NCBI RefSeq assembly: GCF_000620665.1
Contig: NZ_KK211162.1
Coordinates: 248,001 to 312,000, forward strand
Origin: Sphingomonas sp. URHD0057
GTDB lineage: Bacteria; Pseudomonadota; Alphaproteobacteria; Sphingomonadales; Sphingomonadaceae
DNA length: 64,000 bases
Direction of reading: 5' to 3'
Below the pieces are notes generated by a model. That model saw only the letters and a program-made list of their open reading frames with translations. It was not told the DNA's origin and searched no databases. Shown in pieces: positions 14,281-23,582 of the stretch. Numbering within the stretch: position 1 is the stretch's first letter; each line of letters opens with the position of its first letter. The position numbers and the translations under genes are program-made.

Positions 14281-14472
14281 ATGTGCTTCGGTGCTCCGAA
14301 CATGCCCAAGCCGCCGAGCGTTCCTGAGCGGCAGACGCCCAAAACGCCTGTGCAAGCCGGGACCAGCCTCACTGATGAAGCCGACCGCCGCCGCCGCGGA
14401 TACGCCGCGATGATGTTCTCGCAGAATACGGGAGCGCCAACGACCAGCGGCCCGACTATCACGGGGGTCTAG
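14281..14472 (+). CDS. Small virion-block protein preceding portal
   Basis: 63 residues, Pro-rich N-terminus (MCFGAPNMPKPPSVPERQTP) and a Thr/Gly-rich end. Similar small proteins stand before the portal gene of other BPP-1-like podoviruses. The start has no clear ribosome site. The role is unknown; a virion assembly factor is a guess. Confidence 0.5.
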   Translation: MCFGAPNMPKPPSVPERQTPKTPVQAGTSLTDEADRRRRGYAAMMFSQNTGAPTTSGPTITGV

Positions 14473-14473
14473 C

Positions 14474-16228
14474 TTGGCCGAGCGCGAAGTCCTCACGGTC
14501 CGCGAGGCGCCCGACGACAAGCTCAGGAAGCATGCCGAGAACCGCTTCAGGGCGATGGCCGAGACTCGCAAGGATGTCGACGCCGACGTGTACGACATCG
14601 CCGGGCTGTGCATGCCGTCTCGGTCCAAGCAGATCGTCGAGAATTACAAGGCGATCCCCACGTCTCGCGGCGGGCAACGGAAGAACGCCAGCAGCCGCAA
14701 CACCCTCTACGACGGCCACGCCATTCGCTCGTTCGAGATTTGCGCCAACGGCATGCTGTCGGGCCTCTCGTCGCGCTCGCAGGCCTGGTTTCGCCCGACC
14801 CTGATCGACGAAGACCTGATGGCCTACCATCCGGTGCGGCTGTGGCTCGATGACGTCGCGACCCGCATGTACGCGGCCTTCGCGATGTCCAACTTCTACG
14901 AGGCGGCGCTCGCCGTTTACCTCGAGATGTCGGCCTTCGGCACCGCTGCGGATACGATGGTCGCCAATGATCAGTCGATCAGCGTCAATCATCCGCTGAC
15001 CTTTGGCGAGTACGGGCTCAGCACGGGCGAGGACGGCCGGCCCAGTGCGCTGAGCAGAACCTTCACGCTGACGACCCAGCAAATGGTCGAGAAGTTCGTC
15101 GCCGACCGATTCGACAGCCAGAGCCTCGATTGGAGCCGCGTCACCCAAGGCGTCAAGGAAGCATGGAACGGCGGGTTCTATGGCCGGGCCTTCGTCGTCA
15201 ACCAGCTGATCGAAGAGAATCCCGCCTACGTCCCCGGCAAGCTCGGCGCGATCGGGATGCGCTGGCGGTCGATCAAATGGCAACCCGACGAGACGACCAA
15301 GAAGAAATTCCTGTGCATTGAGGGTTTCCGCGAGCAGCCGTTCATGGCGCCGCGCTGGGAGACGCTGAGCGGCGAGGATTGGGGCACTGGCCGCGGCAAG
15401 AAGGCGCTCCCCGACATGCGCGCGTTGCAACTGGCGGCGAAGCGCTCTGGCGAAGCCGAGGACATGGCGGTCAAGCCGCCGACATTCGGTCCGCCGTCGA
15501 TCGATCGGGTATCGATGCTGCCTGGCTCGCACACTGCGGTCGCGGCCGTGGACATGAGCGTTGGCATCAAACCGGTTTACGAGATCGATCCGAAGATCCT
15601 GAGTCTGCTCGACAACAAAATTGAGCGTCTCCACCGCGCCGTCGACGCGATGACCTACGCCGACCTGTTCATGGCGATCACCAACATGGACGGGGTCCAA
15701 CCGCGCAATGTGGAAGAGCTGCTCCGCCGGCATGAAGAGCAGATGACGCAGCTGGGTCCGGTGATCGACCGCGCCAACAGCGAATTCCTGCAGGTGGCGT
15801 TCGACCGCATGTTCGGGATCATGGCGCGCGCCGGGATGTTGCCGCCGGCCCCTCCCGAAATCCAGGGCATGGAGATCAAGGTCGATTTCGTCTCCGTGCT
15901 GGCCCAGGCGCAGAAACTGCTCGGCATTTCGCAGACGGAGCGCTCGGTTGCTTTCGTCGGCAATCTCGCGGCGGCATTCCCCGAGGCGCCGGACAATATC
16001 GATATCGACGCTATCATCCACGATTATTGGGACCGCACGGGCGCACCAGCAGCGGGTCTCCGCGACACCAAGGTTCGCGACGCGATCCGCCAAGGCCGCG
16101 CCCAGCAGCAGCAGGCCGAACGCATGGCAGCCATGATGCCCGCTACGAAGGATGGAGCGGACGCGGCTCGTCTGCTGAGCGAGGCGGACACGGGCGACGG
16201 ATCGATGCTCCAGCGGCTGGTCGGATGA
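14474..16228 (+). CDS. Portal / head-to-tail connector protein
   Basis: 584 residues from a TTG at 14474 with GGGGG about 8 nt upstream. The pattern belongs to the podovirus head-to-tail connecting protein family (T7 gp8/BPP-1 portal): an N-terminal charged helix, PSRSKQIV, RSFEICANGMLSGLSSRSQA (about 78-97), and a long C-terminal helical region. A dodecamer at one capsid vertex forms the DNA channel. The length is usual for the family. Confidence 0.88.
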   Translation: MAEREVLTVREAPDDKLRKHAENRFRAMAETRKDVDADVYDIAGLCMPSRSKQIVENYKAIPTSRGGQRKNASSRNTLYDGHAIRSFEICANGMLSGLSSRSQAWFRPTLIDEDLMAYHPVRLWLDDVATRMYAAFAMSNFYEAALAVYLEMSAFGTAADTMVANDQSISVNHPLTFGEYGLSTGEDGRPSALSRTFTLTTQQMVEKFVADRFDSQSLDWSRVTQGVKEAWNGGFYGRAFVVNQLIEENPAYVPGKLGAIGMRWRSIKWQPDETTKKKFLCIEGFREQPFMAPRWETLSGEDWGTGRGKKALPDMRALQLAAKRSGEAEDMAVKPPTFGPPSIDRVSMLPGSHTAVAAVDMSVGIKPVYEIDPKILSLLDNKIERLHRAVDAMTYADLFMAITNMDGVQPRNVEELLRRHEEQMTQLGPVIDRANSEFLQVAFDRMFGIMARAGMLPPAPPEIQGMEIKVDFVSVLAQAQKLLGISQTERSVAFVGNLAAAFPEAPDNIDIDAIIHDYWDRTGAPAAGLRDTKVRDAIRQGRAQQQQAERMAAMMPATKDGADAARLLSEADTGDGSMLQRLVG

Positions 16229-16437
16229 CCTACGGCGCCCGCAACTCGGGCGAGACGCGCGGCTTTAGGCGGCCGGGACAACAGAGCGGGCTCCAGGCAT
16301 TGCCGACGACGCGAGTGCGCGATCTTTCGGCGGTAGCCCTCACCAACGCCGCCAATGACGCTGCCGCTGCGGCGGCTGGCGTGGGGATCGGCGAAACCTA
16401 CCGGAACGGCTCGGTGCTGATGGTGCGGGTCTCGTGA
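16225..16437 (+). CDS. Small head-region protein
   Basis: 70 residues, ATGA overlap with the portal gene and GTGA overlap with the next. The second half is Ala-rich (TNAANDAAAAAAGVGIGE). No family is recognised. The longer open frame to 16027 is a portal shadow. Confidence 0.5.
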   Translation: MTYGARNSGETRGFRRPGQQSGLQALPTTRVRDLSAVALTNAANDAAAAAAGVGIGETYRNGSVLMVRVS

Positions 16438-16724
16438 GCACGCCCGTCGAGCTCGACCTCAAGGCGCTTTGTGCACAGCCCTCCTTCCGCCGTTGGCTAT
16501 TGCATGTTGCGCGAATGAGCGGCATTTTCACGCCAACCGCTGGAGCCAGCGAGACCCTTCAAGCACGCGAAGGGCGAAGGTCTCTAGGGTTGGAAATCAT
16601 CCTCGAAGCATCGCGCGGATTGCCGCGCGGAGCAGGCACCGAACAGATGTTCGCTCTCCTGCTGGCAAGCGAGGCCAACCCCAAGGAGACCCCAGATGAA
16701 GAACCTGATCCCGAACGCGAATAG
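16434..16724 (+). CDS. Bbp19-like phage protein
   Basis: 96 residues from a GTG. The pattern SFRRWLLHVARMSGIF (about 17-32), with a later GLEIILEASR helix, resembles the small Bbp19-type protein found between portal and scaffold genes in BPP-1-like phages. The exact role is unknown. Confidence 0.6.
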   Translation: MSTPVELDLKALCAQPSFRRWLLHVARMSGIFTPTAGASETLQAREGRRSLGLEIILEASRGLPRGAGTEQMFALLLASEANPKETPDEEPDPERE

Positions 16725-17445
16725 TCCCCTCCTCAATGGAGTCCGGATGACGGCTGCCGAGCGCGCTCTGGGTCGATTCCTGCGTGCGCCGGACGGGCAT
16801 GATCCAGCTCCGGCCGATCCGCCCGCAGACCCGTCCGCTGCTCCTGATCCGACGATCCTCAACAACGATCCAACCCCAGCGGACCCGCCAGCAGACCCGA
16901 AAGCCGCTGATCTCAAAGCGGCCGATCCGGCTCCTGCCGAGCCCGCGACCGTTCCCGAAAAATACGAGCTGACCGTCCCCGACGGATTCGAGGGCATCGA
17001 CAGCGATGTTCTCGCTGAAGCCACCCCGGTGCTCAAGGAGCTGAACCTCACGAACGAGCAGGCCGACAAGCTCACCCCAATCGCCGCCCAGCTGGTCAAA
17101 AAGACAATGGACCGTGCCGAGCAGGCCGTCACCGACCGCGCGATCCAGAACCGCAAGGATTGGGCCGAAGCGTTCGACAAGGACGAGAAGATCGGCGGCG
17201 CCAACAAGGAACAGACGATCAAGGACGCCGCCAAGGCGTTCGATCACTATGGCTTGAAGAAGGGCGAAGGCCTGCGGCTCCTGCTCGATGAGAGCGGGCT
17301 CGGCAACCACCCGGACCTGATCCGCTTCGTCTCAGCCGTCGGTCGCGACCTCGCCGAGGGAACGCACGACCGCGGCTCACACGTCACCACCCCGAAGACG
17401 CCCGAAGGAGCGCTCTACGGGCCTGAATTCCAACCGAAGGGATAA
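16696..17445 (+). CDS. Capsid scaffolding protein
   Basis: 249 residues; AAGGAG before the ATG at 16696. The first third is a disordered Pro/Asp/Ala-rich stretch, then a helical body (VLKELNLTNEQADKLTPIAA), ending in a short conserved-type tail. Composition and position directly before the major capsid gene fit a scaffold that guides prohead assembly. Confidence 0.75.
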   Translation: MKNLIPNANSPLLNGVRMTAAERALGRFLRAPDGHDPAPADPPADPSAAPDPTILNNDPTPADPPADPKAADLKAADPAPAEPATVPEKYELTVPDGFEGIDSDVLAEATPVLKELNLTNEQADKLTPIAAQLVKKTMDRAEQAVTDRAIQNRKDWAEAFDKDEKIGGANKEQTIKDAAKAFDHYGLKKGEGLRLLLDESGLGNHPDLIRFVSAVGRDLAEGTHDRGSHVTTPKTPEGALYGPEFQPKG

Positions 17446-17450
17446 CGATC

Positions 17451-18485
17451 ATGGCTGCACGCAACGGAGCACTTGCCACCCTCATCGACGTGACCGCCGG
17501 CTACGGCGAAGCGGGCGAGGCGCAGGGCGCGATCGCGGAAATCCTCACCAAGGAAAACCCGATCCTCGAGGACATGACCTGGAAGGAGGGCAACCTCCTC
17601 ACCGGTGAGCGCACCTGGGTCCGCACCGGCAAGCCCGGCGTTGCGTGGCGCCGTTATAACCAGGGCGTGCCGGTTTCGAAGGGCACTGCCGGCTCGATCG
17701 ACGAAGGCGCGGCTCAGCTCGCGGCGACGTCGCAGATGGACCGCAGCCTCGCCATTCTCGGCGGCAATCCGGCGCGCGCTCGCATGAGCTTCGCCAAGCC
17801 GTTCTTCGAGGCGATGAACGACGAAGCCTCGCTGAAGCTGTTCTACGGCAACGCGACCTTCGAATCGAAAGAGTTCACCGGCCTCACGCCGCGCTTCAAC
17901 TCGCTCAGCGGTCCGACGGCTTCGCAAATCCTCGATTGCCTCGGCACCGGCACCGACAACCGCTCCATGTGGCTTATCGATTGGGACGAAGAAGCCATCA
18001 CCGGCATCTACCCCAAGGGTACCAAGGCGGGGCTGCTGCACATGGATTCGACCGCCAACCGCGTGTCGGGCCCCGACGGCTATCCGATCGGCGACCTGAC
18101 GCCGGACGCGAGCGGCAACCAGTACCTCGCCTACACGGACTTCTTCCAGTGGGACCTCGGCCTCGCGGTCAAGGATCCCCGCCACGTGGTCCGCGCGGCG
18201 AATATCGACTTCTCGCTGATGGCCAAGGACCGCAGCACCGGCGCCGACCTCGAGGACATCCTGGTGCAGATGTTCCATCGCGCCAACCGCATCGGCCCGA
18301 ACGCGGCGTTCTACGTGCCCAAGCCCGTCGGCGCGATGCTTCACCGCCAGGCGCTGTCGGATTCGCGCAACGCTCGCGGGATCATCGGCTTCGACGAGAT
18401 CGGCGGCCGCAAGGTCCCGTCCGCGCTCGGCGTTCCCATCCGCAGCGTCGACGCCTTGAACGTCGACGAAGCCCGCGTGGTCTGA
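17451..18485 (+). CDS. Major capsid protein
   Basis: 344 residues. The opening (LIDVTAGYGEAGEAQGAIAE) and the body (WKEGNLLTGERTWVRTGKPG) match the HK97-fold capsid proteins of BPP-1-like podoviruses (Bbp17 type). It is preceded by the scaffold and followed by a cement-type gene, as in that phage. Full length, no damage seen. Confidence 0.85.
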   Translation: MAARNGALATLIDVTAGYGEAGEAQGAIAEILTKENPILEDMTWKEGNLLTGERTWVRTGKPGVAWRRYNQGVPVSKGTAGSIDEGAAQLAATSQMDRSLAILGGNPARARMSFAKPFFEAMNDEASLKLFYGNATFESKEFTGLTPRFNSLSGPTASQILDCLGTGTDNRSMWLIDWDEEAITGIYPKGTKAGLLHMDSTANRVSGPDGYPIGDLTPDASGNQYLAYTDFFQWDLGLAVKDPRHVVRAANIDFSLMAKDRSTGADLEDILVQMFHRANRIGPNAAFYVPKPVGAMLHRQALSDSRNARGIIGFDEIGGRKVPSALGVPIRSVDALNVDEARVV

Positions 18486-18510
18486 TTGAGCTTTTGAGGA
18501 GACAGACGAG

Positions 18511-18954
18511 ATGAACACCGACAGGGAACTGCTCTGCTCCGAGAAGCAGGCAATCACTTCGACGCCGCTGGTTTCGACCGACAGTGTGCTGCTGACCGGC
18601 AGCACCCTTGGCCTCACGCGAGGTCGCCATCTGCGCGCCTTTGCCCAGATCGAGACTGCACTGGCCGGCGGCGCTGGCACCGGCATTACCGCGGAGATCA
18701 TCGGCGCCGATGACGCCGCGCTGACTTCCAACGTGGTCAGCCTCTATTCGAGCGGCAACATCGTGAACGCGAGCGCGCCGGTCGGAACGCGGCTGATCGA
18801 TCAGCCCATGCCGGCCACGACCAAAGCCTATGTCGGCTTTCGCTTCACGTCGGCGGGCGGTGCTTATGCGAGTGGCGCCATCACGGCGGGCTTTCTGCTC
18901 GGCACCGAGACGCCGCAGGCGAACCGTCCGGCGTACCAGGCCCACGGCTTCTAG
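18511..18954 (+). CDS. Capsid cement protein, Bbp16-like
   Basis: 147 residues with GAGGAGAC upstream. A beta-rich sequence with STDSVLLTGSTLGL and a run of small residues resembles the trimeric capsid-stabilising protein of BPP-1 (Bbp16). Its position right after the capsid gene supports this. Confidence 0.7.
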   Translation: MNTDRELLCSEKQAITSTPLVSTDSVLLTGSTLGLTRGRHLRAFAQIETALAGGAGTGITAEIIGADDAALTSNVVSLYSSGNIVNASAPVGTRLIDQPMPATTKAYVGFRFTSAGGAYASGAITAGFLLGTETPQANRPAYQAHGF

Positions 18955-18967
18955 GGAGTATTGAACG

Positions 18968-19534
18968 ATGGTTGAGAAAGTCATCACCAAGGTCAGCTTC
19001 GTCGGCGAAGGCTATGCCGGCCGGCTGGCCTACCCGGGCGAAGTCGTGGACGTCGATGCCAAGACGGGCGCGCTCGCTCCCGCCGGTTCGACGCCGATTG
19101 GTAACCTGACCAACGAGCAGCTGCAGGCTGAGATCGATCGCCGCGAGGCCAACGACGGCGAGACCAAGCCAGTGTTCGGCAGCAACGTCGCCGATGCGAA
19201 CGACACCAACACGGGCGCTCAGCCGCTCGTGATGGCGCCGATCCGTCCCGGCAGCGGTCCGGAGCCGCAGGGCTTGCCCCCGGGCACGGTCCCGCATGGC
19301 GACAGCTTCATCCGCCCGGCACCGTCTGAGGCGAATGCGGCGGTCGAGGTCGTGCTGGGCACTGGAGCCGACGTGGCTGCGCTCACGGGCGCTCCCGCTG
19401 CCTCGGACAAGCCGCTCGGCTCGCAGAACAAGGCAGAGCTGCTGGAGACCGCCAAGGCGCGCGGCATCGAGGTCGACGAGGGCGCGACCAAGGCGGATAT
19501 CCTCGACAAGCTCGACGGCGCCTCGAACGCCTGA
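18968..19534 (+). CDS. Head-region protein with C-terminal SAP/HeH-like motif
   Basis: 188 residues. The N-terminal 35 residues are beta-like (ITKVSFVGEGYAGRLAYPGE), the middle is disordered, and the last 40 residues (NKAELLETAKARGIEVDEGA) resemble a SAP/HeH/LEM-type helix-extended-helix fold that often binds nucleic acid. A minor head or neck protein is likely. Confidence 0.55.
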   Translation: MVEKVITKVSFVGEGYAGRLAYPGEVVDVDAKTGALAPAGSTPIGNLTNEQLQAEIDRREANDGETKPVFGSNVADANDTNTGAQPLVMAPIRPGSGPEPQGLPPGTVPHGDSFIRPAPSEANAAVEVVLGTGADVAALTGAPAASDKPLGSQNKAELLETAKARGIEVDEGATKADILDKLDGASNA

Positions 19535-19549
19535 CCGGGGGGGCAACGG

Positions 19550-19581
19550 AGGAGCGGTGCGACAGTTTCAACACCGCTCCT
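19550..19581 (+). terminator. Stem-loop after the head genes
   Basis: Inverted repeat AGGAGCGGTG / CACCGCTCCT, 10 bp with a 12-nt loop, in the only sizeable gap between head and tail-side genes. A C/T-rich but not pure T stretch follows, so it may be a weak terminator or an RNA-stabilising hairpin. Confidence 0.45.
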
Positions 19582-19616
19582 CTCCTCCCACCACCGCTTA
19601 ACCGGGAGGAACGGGC

Positions 19617-20123
19617 ATGCCTGACGTCCAAGAAAGTCCAATCGGCCCTGTCGTTCTCATTCCGGATCAAGACGGCGTAGAGCGGCGCATTCCAGCCCAG
19701 GTGCTGGTCGACGAAAACGGCAATATTGCTTCCCCGCAGACCGACGCGACCGGGCAGGCCATTCTTGACGTGCTGTCCACGCCGGCGGACACGCTGCCTC
19801 CCGCCGCCCTTTCAACAACGAAGCGCTTGGCACGGGCCGTTGCTTCGTCTTCGACCGCGACCACCACGAGCCTTGTCGCGGCCACGGCCTCGCAAACGAC
19901 CCGCCTTCATCGCGCGGTTATTTCCGTTGCTGGCGCGTGCCTTGTCGAGCTGCTGGACGGCGCTACCAACGTGAAAACCATCCGTTTCGCGGGCGCCGGA
20001 ATCGTCATTCTCGACTTCTCGAGCGAGCCTTGGGTGATCACCACCGTCAACACGGCCCTCCAGTTCAAGACCAGCGCCGCCGTCCAGGTGGACGTTGATG
20101 TTGAATATGTGAAGTCGGCATGA
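19617..20123 (+). CDS. Phage structural protein, unknown
   Basis: 168 residues; GGGAGGAA precedes the ATG. The first 45 residues are a linker-like segment (GVERRIPAQVLVDENGN). The C-terminal 80 residues look like a beta-sandwich (LVELLDGATNVKTIRFAGAG). It is probably a decoration protein or accessory fibre subunit, inferred from position and beta-strand content. Confidence 0.5.
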   Translation: MPDVQESPIGPVVLIPDQDGVERRIPAQVLVDENGNIASPQTDATGQAILDVLSTPADTLPPAALSTTKRLARAVASSSTATTTSLVAATASQTTRLHRAVISVAGACLVELLDGATNVKTIRFAGAGIVILDFSSEPWVITTVNTALQFKTSAAVQVDVDVEYVKSA

Positions 20124-20929
20124 GTTCTTATACTTCGTTCGGCGCTGGCGGAGCAACGCAGCCGCTAAATCCGCCGATAACCTATGAGCCCTTGGGCTAT
20201 GGCGCGACCGGCACCCTAATTTCCGTTCCCGGCGCCGGCGCGAACGTGAAGGGCGCTTATACTGCGATTGGCGCGACCAGCTCGGCATGGTGCGGCTTTG
20301 AGCTGGATATTAACTCACCCAACTCTGCCTCGAATCGCTACCTGCTCGATATTCGGATCGGCGGTGCGACCGTCATTCTCCCGAACCTTTTTGTTCAGGG
20401 CGGAAGCCAACGCATCTACCTCCCGCTGCAGGTTCCATCAGGAACTCTCATAGAAGCCCGGGTCCAGTGCCCGACGACCAGCGCAAGCCTCAAGATCGCA
20501 ATAAGCGGCCATGTGGCCTCCGCCTCCCTGCCGCCCGGTTTTGCGGCGGCGGTTGATATTGGCGGAGCGGACACGACCAATACCCTGGCCTCGACGGTCG
20601 ACGTAGCCGCAGCGTCGTCACAGGTTTGGACGCAGTTACTTGCCGCCACGTCGGAGGCGTACGGAGCGCTGCTGATGAGCGGCAGCTACAACGGCACTGT
20701 TCCGGCAACCGCGCAAACCGCGACAATGGCGGTAGCGACAGGCGCGGCAGCAGCCGAGGTGCAGATCGGCAAAATGGGCGTCATCACGGCGGTGAGCAAT
20801 CCGACGCTCTCCCGCGCTGCTCGGCTCCTCGAACTGGCCATACCCTCGGGAACAAGGCTCTCAGGCGCATTTCAAGCGGCCGCGCCGGGAACGGACAACT
20901 TCCGCTTCGGGCTGCATGGGTTCAAATAA
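20120..20929 (+). CDS. Beta-rich virion accessory protein
   Basis: 269 residues with repeated short beta-strand patterns (RIYLPLQVPSGTLIEARVQ) and many Ser/Thr/Ala. It seems to hold two similar halves, each ending in a LEARV/LSGAF-like strand. ATGA and TAATG overlaps join it to its neighbours. It may be a fibre or decoration protein; no known family. Confidence 0.5.
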   Translation: MSSYTSFGAGGATQPLNPPITYEPLGYGATGTLISVPGAGANVKGAYTAIGATSSAWCGFELDINSPNSASNRYLLDIRIGGATVILPNLFVQGGSQRIYLPLQVPSGTLIEARVQCPTTSASLKIAISGHVASASLPPGFAAAVDIGGADTTNTLASTVDVAAASSQVWTQLLAATSEAYGALLMSGSYNGTVPATAQTATMAVATGAAAAEVQIGKMGVITAVSNPTLSRAARLLELAIPSGTRLSGAFQAAAPGTDNFRFGLHGFK

Positions 20930-22572
20930 TGAACCTTGGCCAGCTCTTTCGTTTGATCCGCGGCGGCGATGGTGCCGCGGTCGCACCTCCAACGGGGGGC
21001 GGCGGTGGTGGCGGGGGAGTGCCCCCTCCTATCGCATTGAGCATCACCCAGGTTAAGTGCCACGAGCCGAAGGCGCTCCCAATTGTCGGGAACCTTGCGA
21101 CGGTTACGAGCACCGATTTAGCGACGATCGATTCCACCATGAGTGGCCTGCCCAACGGGTTCGGCCTTTCCCCATCGCGCAACGTGATCCAGTGGGACGC
21201 GGGGATGAACGACGACGCCGGGATCGTCACCTATCATCTGAGCGACGGCGTTAACAACAACGTGGCCGTCAGCATCGAAAAGCTGATGAACCTCTATCTG
21301 CCGGGGGTCGAAAAAACAGCCCCAGTTGGAACGCCGGTCGCATGGCTTTACGGCTATCACGGATCCACTCGGCCGACTCTCGGTGGTGCAGCGACCACCT
21401 ACTTCGAGTTCAAGGGCTGGAACATCAACACCCGCTGGTATTGGTGGATCGCGGTCAAGGCTTCGCTGTCCGGCCTGAGTGCGCCGTCAACGGTCGCCTA
21501 CACGGTGGCCGCGAGCGGGCTGACGGGCATCAGCGGCACGATAGACATTCTCGCCGGAACGGGTGCTGTTATGAGCGGCTGGGACGATCCCATTGCTCCT
21601 ACTGCCCCGCTGTCGCCAACCTCGGTTCGTTCCTCCGGTGCGATCCTGGCGTCCAACCGCGCATACGACCGCGAGGACGTTACGGGCGTAGCCCTGCCCT
21701 ACAAGCAGAACGTCACCGGGCTTTCTAATATCTCAATAACGAATGTGACCGGCGACAGCGTTGCGATCATTATGCGTAATTCGGGCGGGTCTGGGCTTAC
21801 CAATTTCACTCTGTCCAAGGCGCTGATCACCAACGGGCGCTATTTGCAGGGCATCGGTCACGGCGGGGCCAAATTTGGCAACAACCCTTGCTACAACTGC
21901 CTTGTCGAGGACATTAGCTGGACCTCCATTCCCGGTGGCGCATTCGCAACCAGCGAAAGCGATATCGACGGCGGTGCCTGTATTCAGGGCAAGGACGCCA
22001 CGAAGAGCTACGCTGGCAACATAACCTTCCAGCGCATCCACGTCGACGGCCTCTACATGAACTCCGTCTCTGCCGGCGGAGGTTCGATCTTCCCCAACGG
22101 CGATGGCTGCGCGACCGAACGTTATCATAGCTGGCTTGGCCCGATCACGATTCAAGACATCTGGTTCAAAGGCTCCGATGCCTGCGTGGACTGCAAGGCG
22201 ATCACAGGAACCGTCATTCAGCGCCTTCACCATGAAGATGGGCATTATTGCATCAAGGATTGGGGCGGGAACACCTGGGATTGCTGCAAGGGCATCGGGG
22301 TCAACTCGTACCATATTCAGTGCGTCAGCTTAGGGACCGGCGACACGCCGCTGCGCGTGGTTCGTCGCTACGGCACTGCTCAGGCGGACGTTCCGCTGAT
22401 CAATTTCGAGACCATCCCGAGCTGCGTTCTTATTCAGAAATACGATGTCCCCGCTGGCATCACCAAGTGCCATGGCGAAACCGCCTCCATCGGCTCGATT
22501 GCAGTGTTCCCCGACGGGACCGGCCTCTACCAGACCGGCAGCAACGCATTCACGCCCTTCACTCCCGTCTGA
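20929..22572 (+). CDS. Beta-helix spike-like protein
   Basis: 547 residues from the ATG at 20929 (TAATG overlap). The N-terminal 20 residues (MNLGQLFRLIRGGDGAAVAP) look like a docking peptide, followed by a run of 8 glycines. From about 240 on, repeated short strands (NITFQRIHVDG, GPITIQDIWF, GTVIQRLHHEDG) suggest a right-handed parallel beta-helix. It has about 13 cysteines, unusual for a cytosolically assembled phage spike. Its position between head genes and tail tube, far from the tail fibre at 35298, suggests a head fibre or second receptor-binding protein. Confidence 0.6.
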   Translation: MNLGQLFRLIRGGDGAAVAPPTGGGGGGGGVPPPIALSITQVKCHEPKALPIVGNLATVTSTDLATIDSTMSGLPNGFGLSPSRNVIQWDAGMNDDAGIVTYHLSDGVNNNVAVSIEKLMNLYLPGVEKTAPVGTPVAWLYGYHGSTRPTLGGAATTYFEFKGWNINTRWYWWIAVKASLSGLSAPSTVAYTVAASGLTGISGTIDILAGTGAVMSGWDDPIAPTAPLSPTSVRSSGAILASNRAYDREDVTGVALPYKQNVTGLSNISITNVTGDSVAIIMRNSGGSGLTNFTLSKALITNGRYLQGIGHGGAKFGNNPCYNCLVEDISWTSIPGGAFATSESDIDGGACIQGKDATKSYAGNITFQRIHVDGLYMNSVSAGGGSIFPNGDGCATERYHSWLGPITIQDIWFKGSDACVDCKAITGTVIQRLHHEDGHYCIKDWGGNTWDCCKGIGVNSYHIQCVSLGTGDTPLRVVRRYGTAQADVPLINFETIPSCVLIQKYDVPAGITKCHGETASIGSIAVFPDGTGLYQTGSNAFTPFTPV

Positions 22573-22574
22573 CC

Positions 22575-22618
22575 CGCTGTGCATAAGACCGCTTGAGCCG
22601 CGGCCGGCGCGGTAATCC
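22575..22618 (+). promoter_or_regulatory. Late-promoter-like element, copy 2
   Basis: Core CGCTGTGCATAAGACC at 22575-22590; tail GCGCGGTAATCC ending at 22618, just before the tail-tube gene at 22626. Fourteen of 16 core positions are identical in all three copies. Confidence 0.55.
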
Positions 22619-22625
22619 AGCGCGC

Positions 22626-23279
22626 ATGGGCCGCTCGCCTCTCGACATCAAAAACATGGCGCTGGCCGAGGTCCCGTCGACGCGCATCGAGACGGAGGGT
22701 GAGGCGTCGATCGAGGGGCAAGAGACGCTTGCCGCATATCAGCCTGCGCTCGAATATCTGCTCGAGGACTTCGATTGGGGCTTTGCGATCCGTCGCCAGA
22801 CGTTGGCCACCCTCCTCACCAACGACCGTACCGCCGAGTGGCAATACGCCTACGCGCTCCCAGAGGACATGGCGCGGCCGCGGTTCGTCCTTCCGTTCGG
22901 TGCCGACCTCGCGAACAGCGGCGTTCCCTCCTATCCCGCATGGGGGCCGTGGCGCGGTTTTGAGGGCATGGTTCCGTTCAGGATCAGCGGCTCCACCATC
23001 TATACGACACAGCAATTCGCCATCCTCGAATACATCAGCAACGCGCCTGAGCCTTCGACCTTCAGCGCTCGCTTCGCCCGCGCGCTCGCCCTGGAAATCG
23101 CCTCTCGCATCGTCACGCCGATCAAGAAGGACCGGGCCAGGCAAGGGGACCTGATCAAGATGGCCGAGGCGGCCCGCGAGCGCGCCAAGGCTGACGAGAT
23201 GAACCGCGATCCCGAGAGCCCACGCGACTTCGTCTCCGAAAGTCAGCTCGTCCGCGCAGGAATCCTTCCATGGGCATAA
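22626..23279 (+). CDS. Tail tubular protein A-like / head-tail adaptor
   Basis: 217 residues from the ATG at 22626; an upstream TTG would include the promoter-like element. The pattern PLDIKNMALAEVPSTRIETE at the N-terminus, then LEYLLEDFDWGFAIRRQTLA, is that of T7 gp11-like tail tube proteins, which join portal to nozzle. Confidence 0.8.
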   Translation: MGRSPLDIKNMALAEVPSTRIETEGEASIEGQETLAAYQPALEYLLEDFDWGFAIRRQTLATLLTNDRTAEWQYAYALPEDMARPRFVLPFGADLANSGVPSYPAWGPWRGFEGMVPFRISGSTIYTTQQFAILEYISNAPEPSTFSARFARALALEIASRIVTPIKKDRARQGDLIKMAEAARERAKADEMNRDPESPRDFVSESQLVRAGILPWA

Positions 23280-23578
23280 CCCGCATCGGCGTTCAGCCCG
23301 TAATCGGCTCGACCGGTCCAGCTCCCGGTCAGCAGACCTATGTCGTCGGAGAAGTAAACGGCGAGACGGAGACGCTGAGCGTGGCGGTCGGCTGCGTCAA
23401 TGATCTCAGCGCGGGCGGCAATCTCAACGTCGTGCACTGGCAGGGAGCGGGCGACAATTATCGGATTTACAAGGCTCAAGAGGGTGTGCTTGGCCTCATC
23501 GGGGAAAGTGACGGCGCCGTGTTTCTCGACACGAACCTGCAGCCGGATCTGACGCAACCGCCGCCGAACGCTGGATAG
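23270..23578 (+). CDS. Small beta-sandwich (FN3-like) tail protein
   Basis: 102 residues with the feel of a fibronectin type III or similar domain (NLNVVHWQGAGDNYRIYKAQ at about 52-71). A similar pattern (NTITWSAVTGAERYRVYAAD) occurs inside the nozzle protein at 24236, so the two share this module. Probably a tail-surface protein. Confidence 0.55.
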   Translation: MGITRIGVQPVIGSTGPAPGQQTYVVGEVNGETETLSVAVGCVNDLSAGGNLNVVHWQGAGDNYRIYKAQEGVLGLIGESDGAVFLDTNLQPDLTQPPPNAG

Positions 23579-23582
23579 AGCC

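Noticed and set aside
14459-16093. 544-codon leftward open frame
   Set aside because: Antisense to the portal gene; Arg/His/Asp-rich composition typical of a GC-driven shadow.
17415-18731. 438-codon leftward open frame
   Set aside because: Antisense to the major capsid gene, no motif, no ribosome site.
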